NCBI GenBank assembly: GCA_016934875.1
Contig: JAFGSC010000233.1
Coordinates: 1 to 6,572, forward strand
Direction of reading: 5' to 3'
Origin: Candidatus Atribacteria bacterium
GTDB taxonomy: Bacteria; Atribacterota; Phoenicimicrobiia; Phoenicimicrobiales; Stramentimicrobiaceae
DNA length: 6,572 bases
Shown here: positions 1 through 6,476 of the stretch, piece after piece
How the letters are laid out: each line of letters begins with the position of its first letter
Numbering within the stretch: position 1 is the stretch's first letter
The notes under the pieces: generated by a model
What the model was told of the DNA's origin: nothing
The model's database searches: none
The model's input: the letters and a program-made list of their open reading frames with translations, nothing else
Translations under genes and position numbers: made by a program

Positions 1-1166
1 CGTTTTTCATCTAAACCACCTGCAACGCGAAGCGACTGAGAATGATCAGTGATGGCAATGTATTGATACCCTTTTCCTTGTGCTTCCCGTGTTATTTCCT
101 CAATCGTATTCATTCCATCACTAAAGTTCGAATGGACATGTAAATCTCCTTTGAGATCCTTTTCTCTGACCACTTCAGGTAAATTGTTTTCCATAGCGGC
201 CTCAAACTCACCATGATTTTCTCTTAACTCGGGAATAATAAAGGGCAATTCAAGTAGCTGGTATATTTCCTGTTCATCCTTACCGGCAATTTTCTGATCA
301 TCACGAGCTTGGAAAACGCCATATTCATTGATTTTCAACCCCTTTTTCACAGCCATTTCCCTTAATCTCACATTATGCTCTTTTGAGCCAGTAAAATATT
401 GTAGTGCCGCTCCGAAACTATCAGAATCAACTACCCTTAAATCAACATGAATGCCATCATGAACAATAACAGCTGATTTTGTTAAACCTTCTGCTAAAAC
501 CTCTATTACCTGGGGCAAATGAATGAAATTTTCCATCACGATCTCAGGTTTCTGAGATGAAACTAAGATATCAATGTCTCCTATGAGGTCCTTTCTTCGC
601 CTAAGGCTCCCGGCAATATCAATTCTTTGAACTGCTTGAACTGATTTTAATTGCCTGTCGATTTCTTCTGCTATCGGCAAAACAATTCCAATAGATGTTT
701 TCTTTTTTCTGCTACGATATAACTGAATCCCTCTTAAAATATTTTCTTCTGTTTTCTTACCCATTCCTGGCAAATTTTGCAATTGATGGTTACGGATAGC
801 GTCTTCTAATTTTGGTATATTATCAATACCCAACTCTTCATAGAAAATTCTTACCTTTTGCGGACCCACTTCAGGAATATCCAATAACTCTAGCACGCTT
901 AATGGAACCGCCTCTTTTAATTTTTCAAAATATTCTAATTTTCCTGTTTTTATTAATTCTTCAATTTTTTTCGAAATAGCGTCTCCTACCCCCGGTATCT
1001 CGCCCAACTTACCTGTTTGATAAATGGTCTCAACTTCCATAGGAAGATTTTCTATGATTTCAGCAACACGTTCATAAGCCCTTATTTTAAATTTGTTTTC
1101 ATCTTTTATTTTTAATATATTGGTAATATTATCAAAAACCTTAGCGATTTCAACGTTTTTTATCAT
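1..1166 (-). CDS. polX: DNA polymerase/3'-5' exonuclease PolX, N-terminal 388 codons (partial at left edge)
   Basis: Family X DNA polymerase, a cytoplasmic repair enzyme for gap filling, with a C-terminal PHP metal-dependent nuclease domain in bacteria. I translated it from ATG 1166-1164, and the frame stays open to the edge. An N-terminal helical domain contains helix-hairpin-helix stretches: IPGVGDAISKKI near residues 57-68, DIPEVG near 96-101 and LPGMGKKTEENI near 132-143. The nucleotidyltransferase core has GSLRRRK (186-192), the catalytic pair D197 and D199 (GDID), a third Asp D242 (HVDLR), and YFTGSKEHN (257-265). The PHP domain begins with DLHVHSNFSDG (341-351) and ITDHS (372-376), giving candidate metal ligands H343, H345, D350 and H375. 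Bacterial PolX proteins are about 570 residues, so roughly the last third lies beyond the left edge. The start is supported by GGTGA (minus strand, bases 1175-1171), four bases upstream of the ATG. It is divergent from the sugar genes and functionally unrelated to them. Confidence 0.95.
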   Translation of the reverse strand, partial: MIKNVEIAKVFDNITNILKIKDENKFKIRAYERVAEIIENLPMEVETIYQTGKLGEIPGVGDAISKKIEELIKTGKLEYFEKLKEAVPLSVLELLDIPEVGPQKVRIFYEELGIDNIPKLEDAIRNHQLQNLPGMGKKTEENILRGIQLYRSRKKKTSIGIVLPIAEEIDRQLKSVQAVQRIDIAGSLRRRKDLIGDIDILVSSQKPEIVMENFIHLPQVIEVLAEGLTKSAVIVHDGIHVDLRVVDSDSFGAALQYFTGSKEHNVRLREMAVKKGLKINEYGVFQARDDQKIAGKDEQEIYQLLELPFIIPELRENHGEFEAAMENNLPEVVREKDLKGDLHVHSNFSDGMNTIEEITREAQGKGYQYIAITDHSQSLRVAGGLDEK

Positions 1167-1204
1167 AAAATCACCGCTTTTATATAAGACATTTACTTTT
1201 TATT

Positions 1205-1213
1205 ATCATATCA
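1205..1213 (-). promoter_or_regulatory. Candidate extended -10 promoter for polX
   Basis: On the minus strand this reads TGATATGAT, an extended -10 (TGn followed by TATGAT). It lies about 40 bases upstream of the polX ATG. At 17-18 bp upstream there is only a weak -35 (TCAAAT or TTCAAA), which fits an extended -10 promoter. It was identified by eye in AT-rich DNA, where chance matches are common. Confidence 0.4.
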
Positions 1214-1266
1214 CAAAAGGAATTATGATTTGAAATCTTACACATATGATTTTATAAAATATTCTC

Positions 1267-1275
1267 TGCTATAAT
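1267..1275 (+). promoter_or_regulatory. Candidate extended -10 promoter upstream of the epimerase pseudogene
   Basis: TGCTATAAT is a perfect TATAAT preceded by TGn. It sits about 70 bases before the relict start codon at 1347. No good -35 hexamer is seen at 16-18 bp. With the minus-strand element at 1205-1213 it makes this 180-base gap a divergent promoter region. The promoter appears intact although the gene it would serve is broken. Confidence 0.4.
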
Positions 1276-1346
1276 AACTACCAATAATATTTTGCAATAA
1301 TAAACAACAATAATCTATCAATAATTTATACTGTTGGGGAATACGT

Positions 1347-2037
1347 ATGGCTTTTCTAGTTACCGGTGGGAATGGAAATGGACATGTAGTATCATATATT
1401 GGTATTCTTTTCAAAAAACAAACTAAAGAGCCACTATCAATACTATTGATGCAAGGTATATCCAGAATGCTTAAAAATCACTTAACAGAAAAATCTCTTT
1501 ATCCAGGTTGATATACTCTACTTTGACAGATTGACAGAAATTGTGAAAAAAATGGAATATAATAACAGGAATTATCCATACTACTATTGTTATAGGTATT
1601 ATAGGTGAATTTGTATCCCAAAATCCTTGTTATGCGATTACATTAGAGATCAACAATGATAAATTTTCATTTGCTTTTAAAATAGCAAGGTTATATTTCA
1701 TTTATAGGCCTAGTAAATTACCCTCAATATTCATAAAACGATTACAACCAGTTTTTGGTATTTTGGAAAGTCTAAGGAGATTAAAACAAGTTCCTTTCCA
1801 CAATAAAGCAGGAGAAATCATGAAGCTGGCAAAAAGGTTTTCAACCTCCATCTAGAATGAATATAGAAAAAGGAAAGCCTATGAAATGATTTGACAACCT
1901 GGATGCCCAAAAAGTAATAGCAGAACTAGGTGGCAGGAAAGGTTGTGTCGTATAGATGTGTCGAATAGAAGAAGAAATCAAAACATGATAGCAATTGGAT
2001 AAAAAAACAGTTAGAATATTTATAAAGACACATTAAG
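1347..2037 (+). pseudogene. Decayed NAD-dependent epimerase/dehydratase (extended SDR family)
   Basis: No single frame spans this stretch, but three frames carry epimerase-like pieces in the right order. Frame A starts at ATG 1347 after a GGGGA ribosome site (1336-1340) and reads MAFLVTGGNGNGHVVSYIG. This is the N-terminal Rossmann glycine motif with residues apparently missing from GxxGxxG; it ends at TGA 1509. Frame B (1504-about 1570) reads QVDILYFDRLTEIVKK, like the family segment before the IIHTAA strand. Frame C (about 1571-1855) reads IIHTT, then GEFVSQNPCYAITLEINN and KIARLY, like the 'hTAA...NP..a...N..gt.nvle.Ar' region. Farther on, FDNLDAQKVIAELG (1890-1931), then WQERLCRIDVS (1931-1963) and IEEEIK or NMIAI in shifted frames, resemble the C-terminal 'FD.skA..eLGw.P...ieeGi..mi.w' segment. 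At about 690 bases it is shorter than the family's roughly 950, so deletions are likely. The family call rests on by-eye motif matching; the exact substrate is unknown. Confidence 0.68.
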
Positions 2038-2053
2038 CTAAATTATTCTAGTG

Positions 2054-2059
2054 TATAAT
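2054..2059 (+). promoter_or_regulatory. Candidate -10 box for the four-carbon acid sugar kinase
   Basis: A perfect TATAAT lies about 50 bases before the kinase ATG. No convincing -35 hexamer occurs 16-18 bp upstream. It is the best candidate for transcription of the kinase on its own, but the kinase could also be read from the promoter near 1270 through the dead gene. Confidence 0.35.
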
Positions 2060-2076
2060 AGAAAAATTGAACTTAT

Positions 2077-2097
2077 ACCTGTCTACCTGTCGAGACA
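2077..2097 (+). repeat. Short tandem ACCTGTC repeat with embedded dyad in the kinase leader
   Basis: ACCTGTC occurs at 2077-2083 and again at 2085-2091. The first copy overlaps an inverted repeat, TGTCT (2080-2084) with AGACA (2093-2097), around an 8-base loop. It lies between the candidate -10 box and the ribosome site, so it could be an operator or a leader hairpin. The stem is only five pairs. Confidence 0.35.
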
Positions 2098-2110
2098 AAA
2101 AAGGTAACGG

Positions 2111-3436
2111 ATGAAAAATAAAATAAAATTTGTGATCCTAGATGATGATCCTACCGGAATTCAGACCATCCATGGCTGTTTACTGTTAACTAGTTGGGAA
2201 CCCGAATATTTAGAAATAGCACTTGGAGATAATCAATCCTTTTTTTATATCCTAACAAATTCTCGAGCTTATGCGCCGTATGAAGTTAAAGCCATAATCT
2301 CTGGAATCATGAAAAATCTTATTACAGTGAATCGATCACATGATTACCGAATTGTCTTTATAAGCCGCTCTGACTCAACACTTCGGAGTCACTTTCCACT
2401 GGAAATCAATACTATCCTTCACTTTTGGGAAGGTGAAATACATAAAAAAACCGATGCAATATTTCTTATTCCAGCTTTTTTTGAAGGCAAACGTATTACC
2501 TATAATGATACACATTTCATCCGATTTAAAGAAAGGGATACACCAACTGATCAGACAGAATTTGCCAAAGATTCTATTTTCCACTATTCAAATTCCTATC
2601 TTCCTTTATATATTGAAGAAAAAACAAACCAGCAGATAAAAGCAAAACAGGTCCAGTCAATTTCACTATCCCAACTCCAACCAGATCATAAAAAAGAACT
2701 TAATGACTATCTTTCTAATCTTCAAAACCGGCAGATGGTCATTGTGAATGCAACAAAATATGAACACCTTAATCAGTTCAGTGAGTCAATCTTACCTTTC
2801 ATGAAAAAAGGCAAAACTTTTCTATTTCAAAGTGCCGCTTCTTTCGTAAAAAGCCTAACTAAAAATCCTGATCAGCCTTTATTAAATCATAAAATCATTT
2901 CTGAAAAAGGACCTGGTCTTTTTGTAATCGGCTCATATGTTCACCAAACAACTCTACAGTTACAAAAATTGATCGGGATGACCTCAGTGGTTCCGTTAGA
3001 AATCGATATCCATAGATTTTCCAAAGAAAAGGATTACCAATATCTTCTATCCGATTTTAAAAAGAAAATCAGTTTTCATCTGGAGAAAAATGAGACGCCG
3101 GTTGTATTTACCTCTAGGCAAGAAGTATACCTGAATTCAAAGAAAGAAAGATTTTTACTCGGACAAAAGATTTCCAACTTTTTAGCAGAAATTGTTAAGG
3201 ATCTCAATCCAAAACCCGCTTTTTTGGTTGCTAAAGGAGGAATTACTTCCCATCAAATACTTGCTAAAGGACTCCTAATAAAACAATCACGTGTCTTAGG
3301 TCAAATTTTACCCGGTATACCTGTCGTTTCTCTTCCGGACAAGCATTTCTATCCTTCTCTTCCCTTTATTATTTTCCCAGGCAATGTAGGAGATCAAAAT
3401 GCGTTAGTTGATATCTTCAACAAATTAAAAATATAA
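2111..3436 (+). CDS. Four-carbon acid sugar kinase family protein (DUF1537/OtnK-like)
   Basis: ATP-dependent cytoplasmic kinase of the family that phosphorylates four-carbon acid sugars (3-oxo-tetronate, erythronate, threonate) and, in some members, 3-oxo-isoapionate. The 441 residues match the family's usual length, and both domains are present. N-terminal substrate domain: DDDPTG (11-16) with IQTIHG after it, SRSDSTLRSHFPLE (85-98), PAFFEGKRIT (121-130), and the TEFAKD...EEKT stretch (149-171). C-terminal nucleotide domain: GSYVHQTTLQL (274-284), VAKGGITS (373-380), GQILPGIPV (397-405) and FPGNVGD (422-428). All recognised motifs are intact, so it should be active. One oddity is SH where many relatives have GH after DSTLR (residues 93-94). 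ATG 2111 follows AAAGGTAA at modest spacing, a weaker ribosome site than those of the downstream genes. A decayed epimerase lies upstream; the transketolase operon starts 221 bases downstream from its own promoter. The substrate is not determined. Confidence 0.9.
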   Translation: MKNKIKFVILDDDPTGIQTIHGCLLLTSWEPEYLEIALGDNQSFFYILTNSRAYAPYEVKAIISGIMKNLITVNRSHDYRIVFISRSDSTLRSHFPLEINTILHFWEGEIHKKTDAIFLIPAFFEGKRITYNDTHFIRFKERDTPTDQTEFAKDSIFHYSNSYLPLYIEEKTNQQIKAKQVQSISLSQLQPDHKKELNDYLSNLQNRQMVIVNATKYEHLNQFSESILPFMKKGKTFLFQSAASFVKSLTKNPDQPLLNHKIISEKGPGLFVIGSYVHQTTLQLQKLIGMTSVVPLEIDIHRFSKEKDYQYLLSDFKKKISFHLEKNETPVVFTSRQEVYLNSKKERFLLGQKISNFLAEIVKDLNPKPAFLVAKGGITSHQILAKGLLIKQSRVLGQILPGIPVVSLPDKHFYPSLPFIIFPGNVGDQNALVDIFNKLKI

Positions 3437-3583
3437 CCAGATTGCTTCTTTAATAAACTTCCCAAACTATATTATCATTCACAAATAATGAGTATCACAG
3501 AATATTCATTTAAAAAATCTAGTTATCCATAACTATTTACCATCTGGAATAAATCAATCATTTGATATTCCTTAGTTATTTTA
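3437..3583. other. AT-rich intergenic stretch after the kinase
   Basis: No coding frame I believe and no GC-rich hairpin followed by a T-run, so no convincing intrinsic terminator for the kinase. The only clear structure is the dyad at 3520-3535, listed separately. Confidence 0.5.
3520..3535. repeat. Perfect 7-bp inverted repeat TAGTTAT-CC-ATAACTA
   Basis: Seven-base arms (3520-3526 and 3529-3535) flank two bases. The arms are AT-rich and the loop is too short for a stable RNA hairpin, so a protein-binding dyad is more likely than a terminator. It lies about 50 bases upstream of the -35 box of the transketolase operon, a position compatible with an upstream operator or activator site. Confidence 0.4.
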
Positions 3584-3612
3584 TTGACAATAGCTGATAT
3601 AAATGTTATAAA
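3584..3612 (+). promoter_or_regulatory. Sigma70-type promoter of the transketolase-isomerase operon
   Basis: Consensus -35 TTGACA (3584-3589), a 17-base spacer, then TATAAA (3607-3612) preceded by TGT (3604-3606), an extended -10. This is the best promoter in the window. It predicts transcription starting near 3619, giving a leader of about 40 bases before ATG 3658. Confidence 0.75.
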
Positions 3613-3614
3613 TA

Positions 3615-3624
3615 TTGTATACAA
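3615..3624. promoter_or_regulatory. Candidate operator TTGTATACAA at the transcription start (GntR/FadR-like)
   Basis: A perfect 10-base palindrome that starts two bases after the -10 box and covers the expected +1. Its shape (T-G-T at one end, A-C-A at the other, with a TATA centre) resembles operators of the FadR subfamily of GntR regulators. A repressor bound here would block RNA polymerase. No regulator gene is in the window, so the regulator family is inferred from the motif only. Confidence 0.5.
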
Positions 3625-3657
3625 AATATATTTAAACAAATCCGTTGGGAGGGCAGA

Positions 3658-4509
3658 ATGCTTACCACAAGTAAAACACTTGATGAACGGGCCAAAAACC
3701 TCAAAACAATCGCCCGGGAAGTTCGGTTGAACATTATAGACATGATCTACACAGCCCAATCTGGACACCCCGGCGGCGCCTTATCCGCAGCGGACATTGT
3801 CACCGCACTCTATTTTGATATTATGAAATTCGACCCGAAAAACCTCAAATGGCCAGACCGAGACCGTTTTATCCTTTCTAAAGGCCATGCCTGCCCTGTC
3901 TGGTATGCCTGTTTGGCCATGAAAGGAGCCTTCCCAATGAAAGAATTAAAAACACTTAGACAGCTTAATAGTATTCTACAGGGTCACCCAGATAAGTTAA
4001 AAACTCCTGGCGTCGATATGACCACCGGCTCCCTCGGGCAGGGGCTTAGTATCGGTGTAGGAATGGCCTTAGAAGGTAAATTAGAAAAGAAGAATTATCA
4101 TGTTTTCATTGTGCTGGGAGATGGGGAGCTCAATGAAGGGATGATCTGGGAAGCAGCAGCCTCTGCACATAAATACCATTTAGATAATCTTATTGCTATT
4201 GTTGATCGTAATCACCTTCAGATGGATGGCTTTACGGAAGAAGTGATGCCCATGGAACCTATTAATAAAAAATTTCAGGCGTTCAACTGGGAAGTAATCA
4301 CCATTGATGGTCATAATATGAAGGAAATTCTTTTGGCACTGGAAAAAGCCCTGACAATCAAGAAGAGACCAATCTGTATTATTGCCAACACCGTGAAGGG
4401 GAAATGTGTTGACTTCATGGAGAATATCCGGGAATGGCATGGTTTAGCACCAAACGAAGAACAATATAAAAAAGCAGTAGAATGCATCAGGAAAGGAGAA
4501 CAAGAATGA
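3658..4509 (+). CDS. Transketolase, N-terminal (thiamine diphosphate-binding) subunit
   Basis: First half of a two-gene transketolase, the cytoplasmic ThDP- and Mg-dependent enzyme that moves two-carbon ketol units between sugar phosphates. At 283 residues it matches the stand-alone N-terminal subunit, compared with about 660 for fused enzymes. Key parts: SGHPGG (35-40, H37), SKGHA (74-78, H77), QGHPD (108-112), TGSLGQGL (123-130), and the ThDP/Mg motif from GDGELNEG (154-161) to IVDRN (181-185). The region after it, GHN (218-220) and TVKGKCVDFMENIREWHG (245-262), is also family-typical. ATG 3658 follows GGGAGGG (3647-3653), a strong ribosome site. Its stop overlaps the next start as ATGA, so the two subunits are probably translationally coupled and form one enzyme. 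The start of the gene is more GC-rich than the kinase upstream. Donor and acceptor sugars cannot be read from the sequence. Confidence 0.93.
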   Translation: MLTTSKTLDERAKNLKTIAREVRLNIIDMIYTAQSGHPGGALSAADIVTALYFDIMKFDPKNLKWPDRDRFILSKGHACPVWYACLAMKGAFPMKELKTLRQLNSILQGHPDKLKTPGVDMTTGSLGQGLSIGVGMALEGKLEKKNYHVFIVLGDGELNEGMIWEAAASAHKYHLDNLIAIVDRNHLQMDGFTEEVMPMEPINKKFQAFNWEVITIDGHNMKEILLALEKALTIKKRPICIIANTVKGKCVDFMENIREWHGLAPNEEQYKKAVECIRKGEQE

Positions 4510-5450
4510 AAAAAGCTGATGTGGCTACCCGAAAAGCCTTTTCCCAGAGAATGCTTGAATATGGAGAAATGGATAAGCATTTTGTGGTTTTTGAAGCCGA
4601 TATTGGTTATTCAACCTATTCTTATCTCTTTGGTGAAAAATATCCTGAGCGATATTTCAATATGGGTATTGCAGAATCCAATACCATGGGAGCTGCAGCC
4701 GGTATGGCCGCCGATGGACGGACAGTAATCGCCTGTTCTTATGGTGTTTTCATTACCATGCGGGCCATCGAAACAGTTAGAACTTTCATTTGCTACCCGA
4801 ACCTGAACGTAAAATTTCTTTCCTCCCATGGAGGAATTACCGCTGCCATCGATGGTGTAACCCATCAGGCAACAGAAGACATTGCCTTTATGACGACCCT
4901 TCCCAATATGAAAGTACTGGTTCCTGCCGATACCATTGCCGCTAAAAAATGCTTTGATCTGGCTATAAAAACCTCTGGTCCTGTATTTATTCGCTTGATG
5001 CGAGACCCTCTTTTTGATGTCTATGATCCTGATGAAGAGTTTCTTTTAGGGGGGAGCAAGATCCTCGAAAAAGGAAATGATATTACCATTGTCAGCTATG
5101 GAGATATTATTTTTCAAGCCTTAGAAAGCAGTGCGATGCTAAAGAAAGAAGGAATTTCTGCTGAAATTATTGATATGTACTCGGTTAAACCTTTTGATTA
5201 CCAGACCCTAATCAATTCAATTTCTAAAACCGGAGCACTATTGGTCGTGGAAAACCATCAAAAAAGGAATGGACTGGGATATGAGCTGTCTAATTTTTGT
5301 TTAAAAAATTATCCTGTTCTTTTTGATAATATGGGTTTGGATGATACTTTCGCAGAAAGTGGTAAATATGATTTGGTCATTGAAAAGTACGGGATTTCTG
5401 CTAACCATATTGCCAAAAAGGCAATGGAAATTATCAATAAAAGAAAGTAG
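4506..5450 (+). CDS. Transketolase, C-terminal (pyrimidine-binding plus C-terminal domain) subunit
   Basis: Second half of the split transketolase, 314 residues, as expected for this subunit. The pyrimidine domain carries GIAESN (54-59), where E57 is the expected cofactor-activating glutamate. HGGITAAIDGVTHQATEDIA (108-127) corresponds to 'GEDGPTHQ' of fused enzymes: the sugar-contacting Asp and His appear kept as D116 and H120, while the Glu is replaced (AIDG). GPVFIRLMRDP (158-168) closes the domain. The C-terminal domain spans about 190-314, with SVKPFD (226-231) and VVENHQ (247-252). I chose ATG 4506 because AAAGGAG (4492-4498) sits seven bases upstream and it overlaps the previous stop as ATGA. 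An in-frame ATG at 4482 would add eight residues but lies upstream of that site. Pairs with the preceding subunit. Confidence 0.93.
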   Translation: MKKADVATRKAFSQRMLEYGEMDKHFVVFEADIGYSTYSYLFGEKYPERYFNMGIAESNTMGAAAGMAADGRTVIACSYGVFITMRAIETVRTFICYPNLNVKFLSSHGGITAAIDGVTHQATEDIAFMTTLPNMKVLVPADTIAAKKCFDLAIKTSGPVFIRLMRDPLFDVYDPDEEFLLGGSKILEKGNDITIVSYGDIIFQALESSAMLKKEGISAEIIDMYSVKPFDYQTLINSISKTGALLVVENHQKRNGLGYELSNFCLKNYPVLFDNMGLDDTFAESGKYDLVIEKYGISANHIAKKAMEIINKRK

Positions 5451-5460
5451 GGGTTTATTT

Positions 5461-6444
5461 ATGAGTAATAAAATGCCGAAACAATCTGTTATAACCGGTT
5501 TTCTAAGTCAAACCAAAGACCGTTTTCATGTTTATAATGAGGAAAAAACTCTCGAAGAAAAGTTTAAAATGGTTTCGGAAATAAACGGAATGGATGGTGT
5601 TGAGGTAGTCTATCCTTATGAGGTATGTGATCCGGAAAATTTGAAAAACTTACTGAATAAATACCAGCTGAATCTGGCAGCCATTAATGTAAATGTTAAG
5701 GCAGAACCGGAATTCAAAAATGGAGGACTAACCTCAAGTAACAAAGCAATTCGAGACAAAGCTGTCCGCTTCATCAAAGAAGCAAAAGATTTCGCCCACA
5801 AAGCAGGGGCAGATAAAGTGACTTGCTGCCCTCTGGGTGACGGTTATGAATTTAATTTTAACTGTGATTATGCCCAATCCTGGAAATATCTCATCGAAAC
5901 ATTTGGCGAGGCAGCGTCTTATCGAACAGAAATACCTTTATTTATTGAGTACAAACCTGCTGAAACCAGGGGGCGCTGCTTTCTGGATACAGCTTCAAAG
6001 ACTCTTTGCTTGCTCAATGATATCAAGAATCAACAGTTGGGGATCACCCTGGATTTTGGCCACTCGATTATGTTTGATAACGAAAATCCGGCAGAAGCAG
6101 TTTCTCTGATTGCTGAAAGTCAATTCCCTCTTTATATTCACATCAATGACAACGATGGTCGCTGGGATTGGGATCTCTGGACCGGAAGCAAACATTTCCT
6201 GGATTATGTGGAATTTCTATACTACTTGCAAAAATACAATTATAATGATTATATGACTTCCGATACCTCACCCACACGATGGGATATCAAAGGCACTTTT
6301 GAAGCAAACACGCGAATGACCAGGAAGATCTGGCATTTATTGAATCAAATTGATCATGATGAGTTTTCACGTCTGATCAAGGGAACTGATTATTTAAAGA
6401 CCTGGCATTTTATTGAAAGAAATATTTTTTCTTTGAAGGATTGA
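5461..6444 (+). CDS. Xylose-isomerase-like TIM-barrel protein (sugar isomerase/epimerase family)
   Basis: 327-residue predicted (beta/alpha)8 barrel of the AP-endonuclease-2/xylose isomerase-like family, probably a cytoplasmic divalent-metal sugar isomerase or epimerase. Metal-ligand-like residues sit at strand ends in the usual order: E163 in FIEYKP, D198 in LDFGH (H201 after it), H227 in IHINDND, and an acidic residue late in the barrel, D268 in TSDTSP. An Asp in the fourth position recalls the L-rhamnose isomerase type (Glu, Asp, His, Asp) rather than the more common Glu; this is inference. The stretch WDWDLWTGS (235-243) is distinctive. ATG 5461 is preceded by AGGGG (5449-5453), which overlaps the previous stop. 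The longer frame from 5323 lies inside the transketolase gene and lacks support. The gene ends with tandem TGA TGA. As the third gene of the operon it likely supplies the ketose eventually used by the transketolase. I see no signal peptide. Confidence 0.85.
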   Translation: MSNKMPKQSVITGFLSQTKDRFHVYNEEKTLEEKFKMVSEINGMDGVEVVYPYEVCDPENLKNLLNKYQLNLAAINVNVKAEPEFKNGGLTSSNKAIRDKAVRFIKEAKDFAHKAGADKVTCCPLGDGYEFNFNCDYAQSWKYLIETFGEAASYRTEIPLFIEYKPAETRGRCFLDTASKTLCLLNDIKNQQLGITLDFGHSIMFDNENPAEAVSLIAESQFPLYIHINDNDGRWDWDLWTGSKHFLDYVEFLYYLQKYNYNDYMTSDTSPTRWDIKGTFEANTRMTRKIWHLLNQIDHDEFSRLIKGTDYLKTWHFIERNIFSLKD

Positions 6445-6476
6445 TGATTTGATTTCTACAACATTAATGAATTCAA
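6445..6476. other. Convergent intergenic gap without a visible terminator
   Basis: Only 32 bases separate the operon from the convergent partial gene. I see an 8-base palindrome, TGAATTCA, but no GC-rich stem with a T-run on either strand. Transcripts from the two sides may overlap. Confidence 0.4.

Noticed and set aside
1856..2040. Possible separate small gene or non-coding RNA between the epimerase relict and the kinase.
   Set aside because: The stretch is better explained as the degraded C-terminal end of the epimerase (FDNLDAQKVIAELG and following), and no independent start or stable fold is evident.
2433..2639. Small plus-strand open frame inside the kinase gene.
   Set aside because: Alternate-frame reading of AT-rich coding DNA; the kinase frame carries all conserved motifs.
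3523..3768. Minus-strand open frame of 81 codons across the promoter and start of the transketolase gene.
   Set aside because: It covers a strong promoter and the antisense of a conserved coding start, and its protein resembles nothing I recognise.
4482..4505. Upstream in-frame ATG for the transketolase C-terminal subunit.
   Set aside because: It precedes the AAAGGAG ribosome site at 4492-4498, and the added residues (MHQERRTR) are not family-like.
4311..4580. Minus-strand open frame of 89 codons across the junction of the two transketolase subunits.
   Set aside because: It is antisense to conserved coding sequence on both sides of the junction, with no ribosome site or family-like motif.
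5323..5460. Longer start for the TIM-barrel protein.
   Set aside because: It would overlap the transketolase subunit by over 120 bases, and the added residues are an out-of-frame reading of that gene; ATG 5461 has its own ribosome site.
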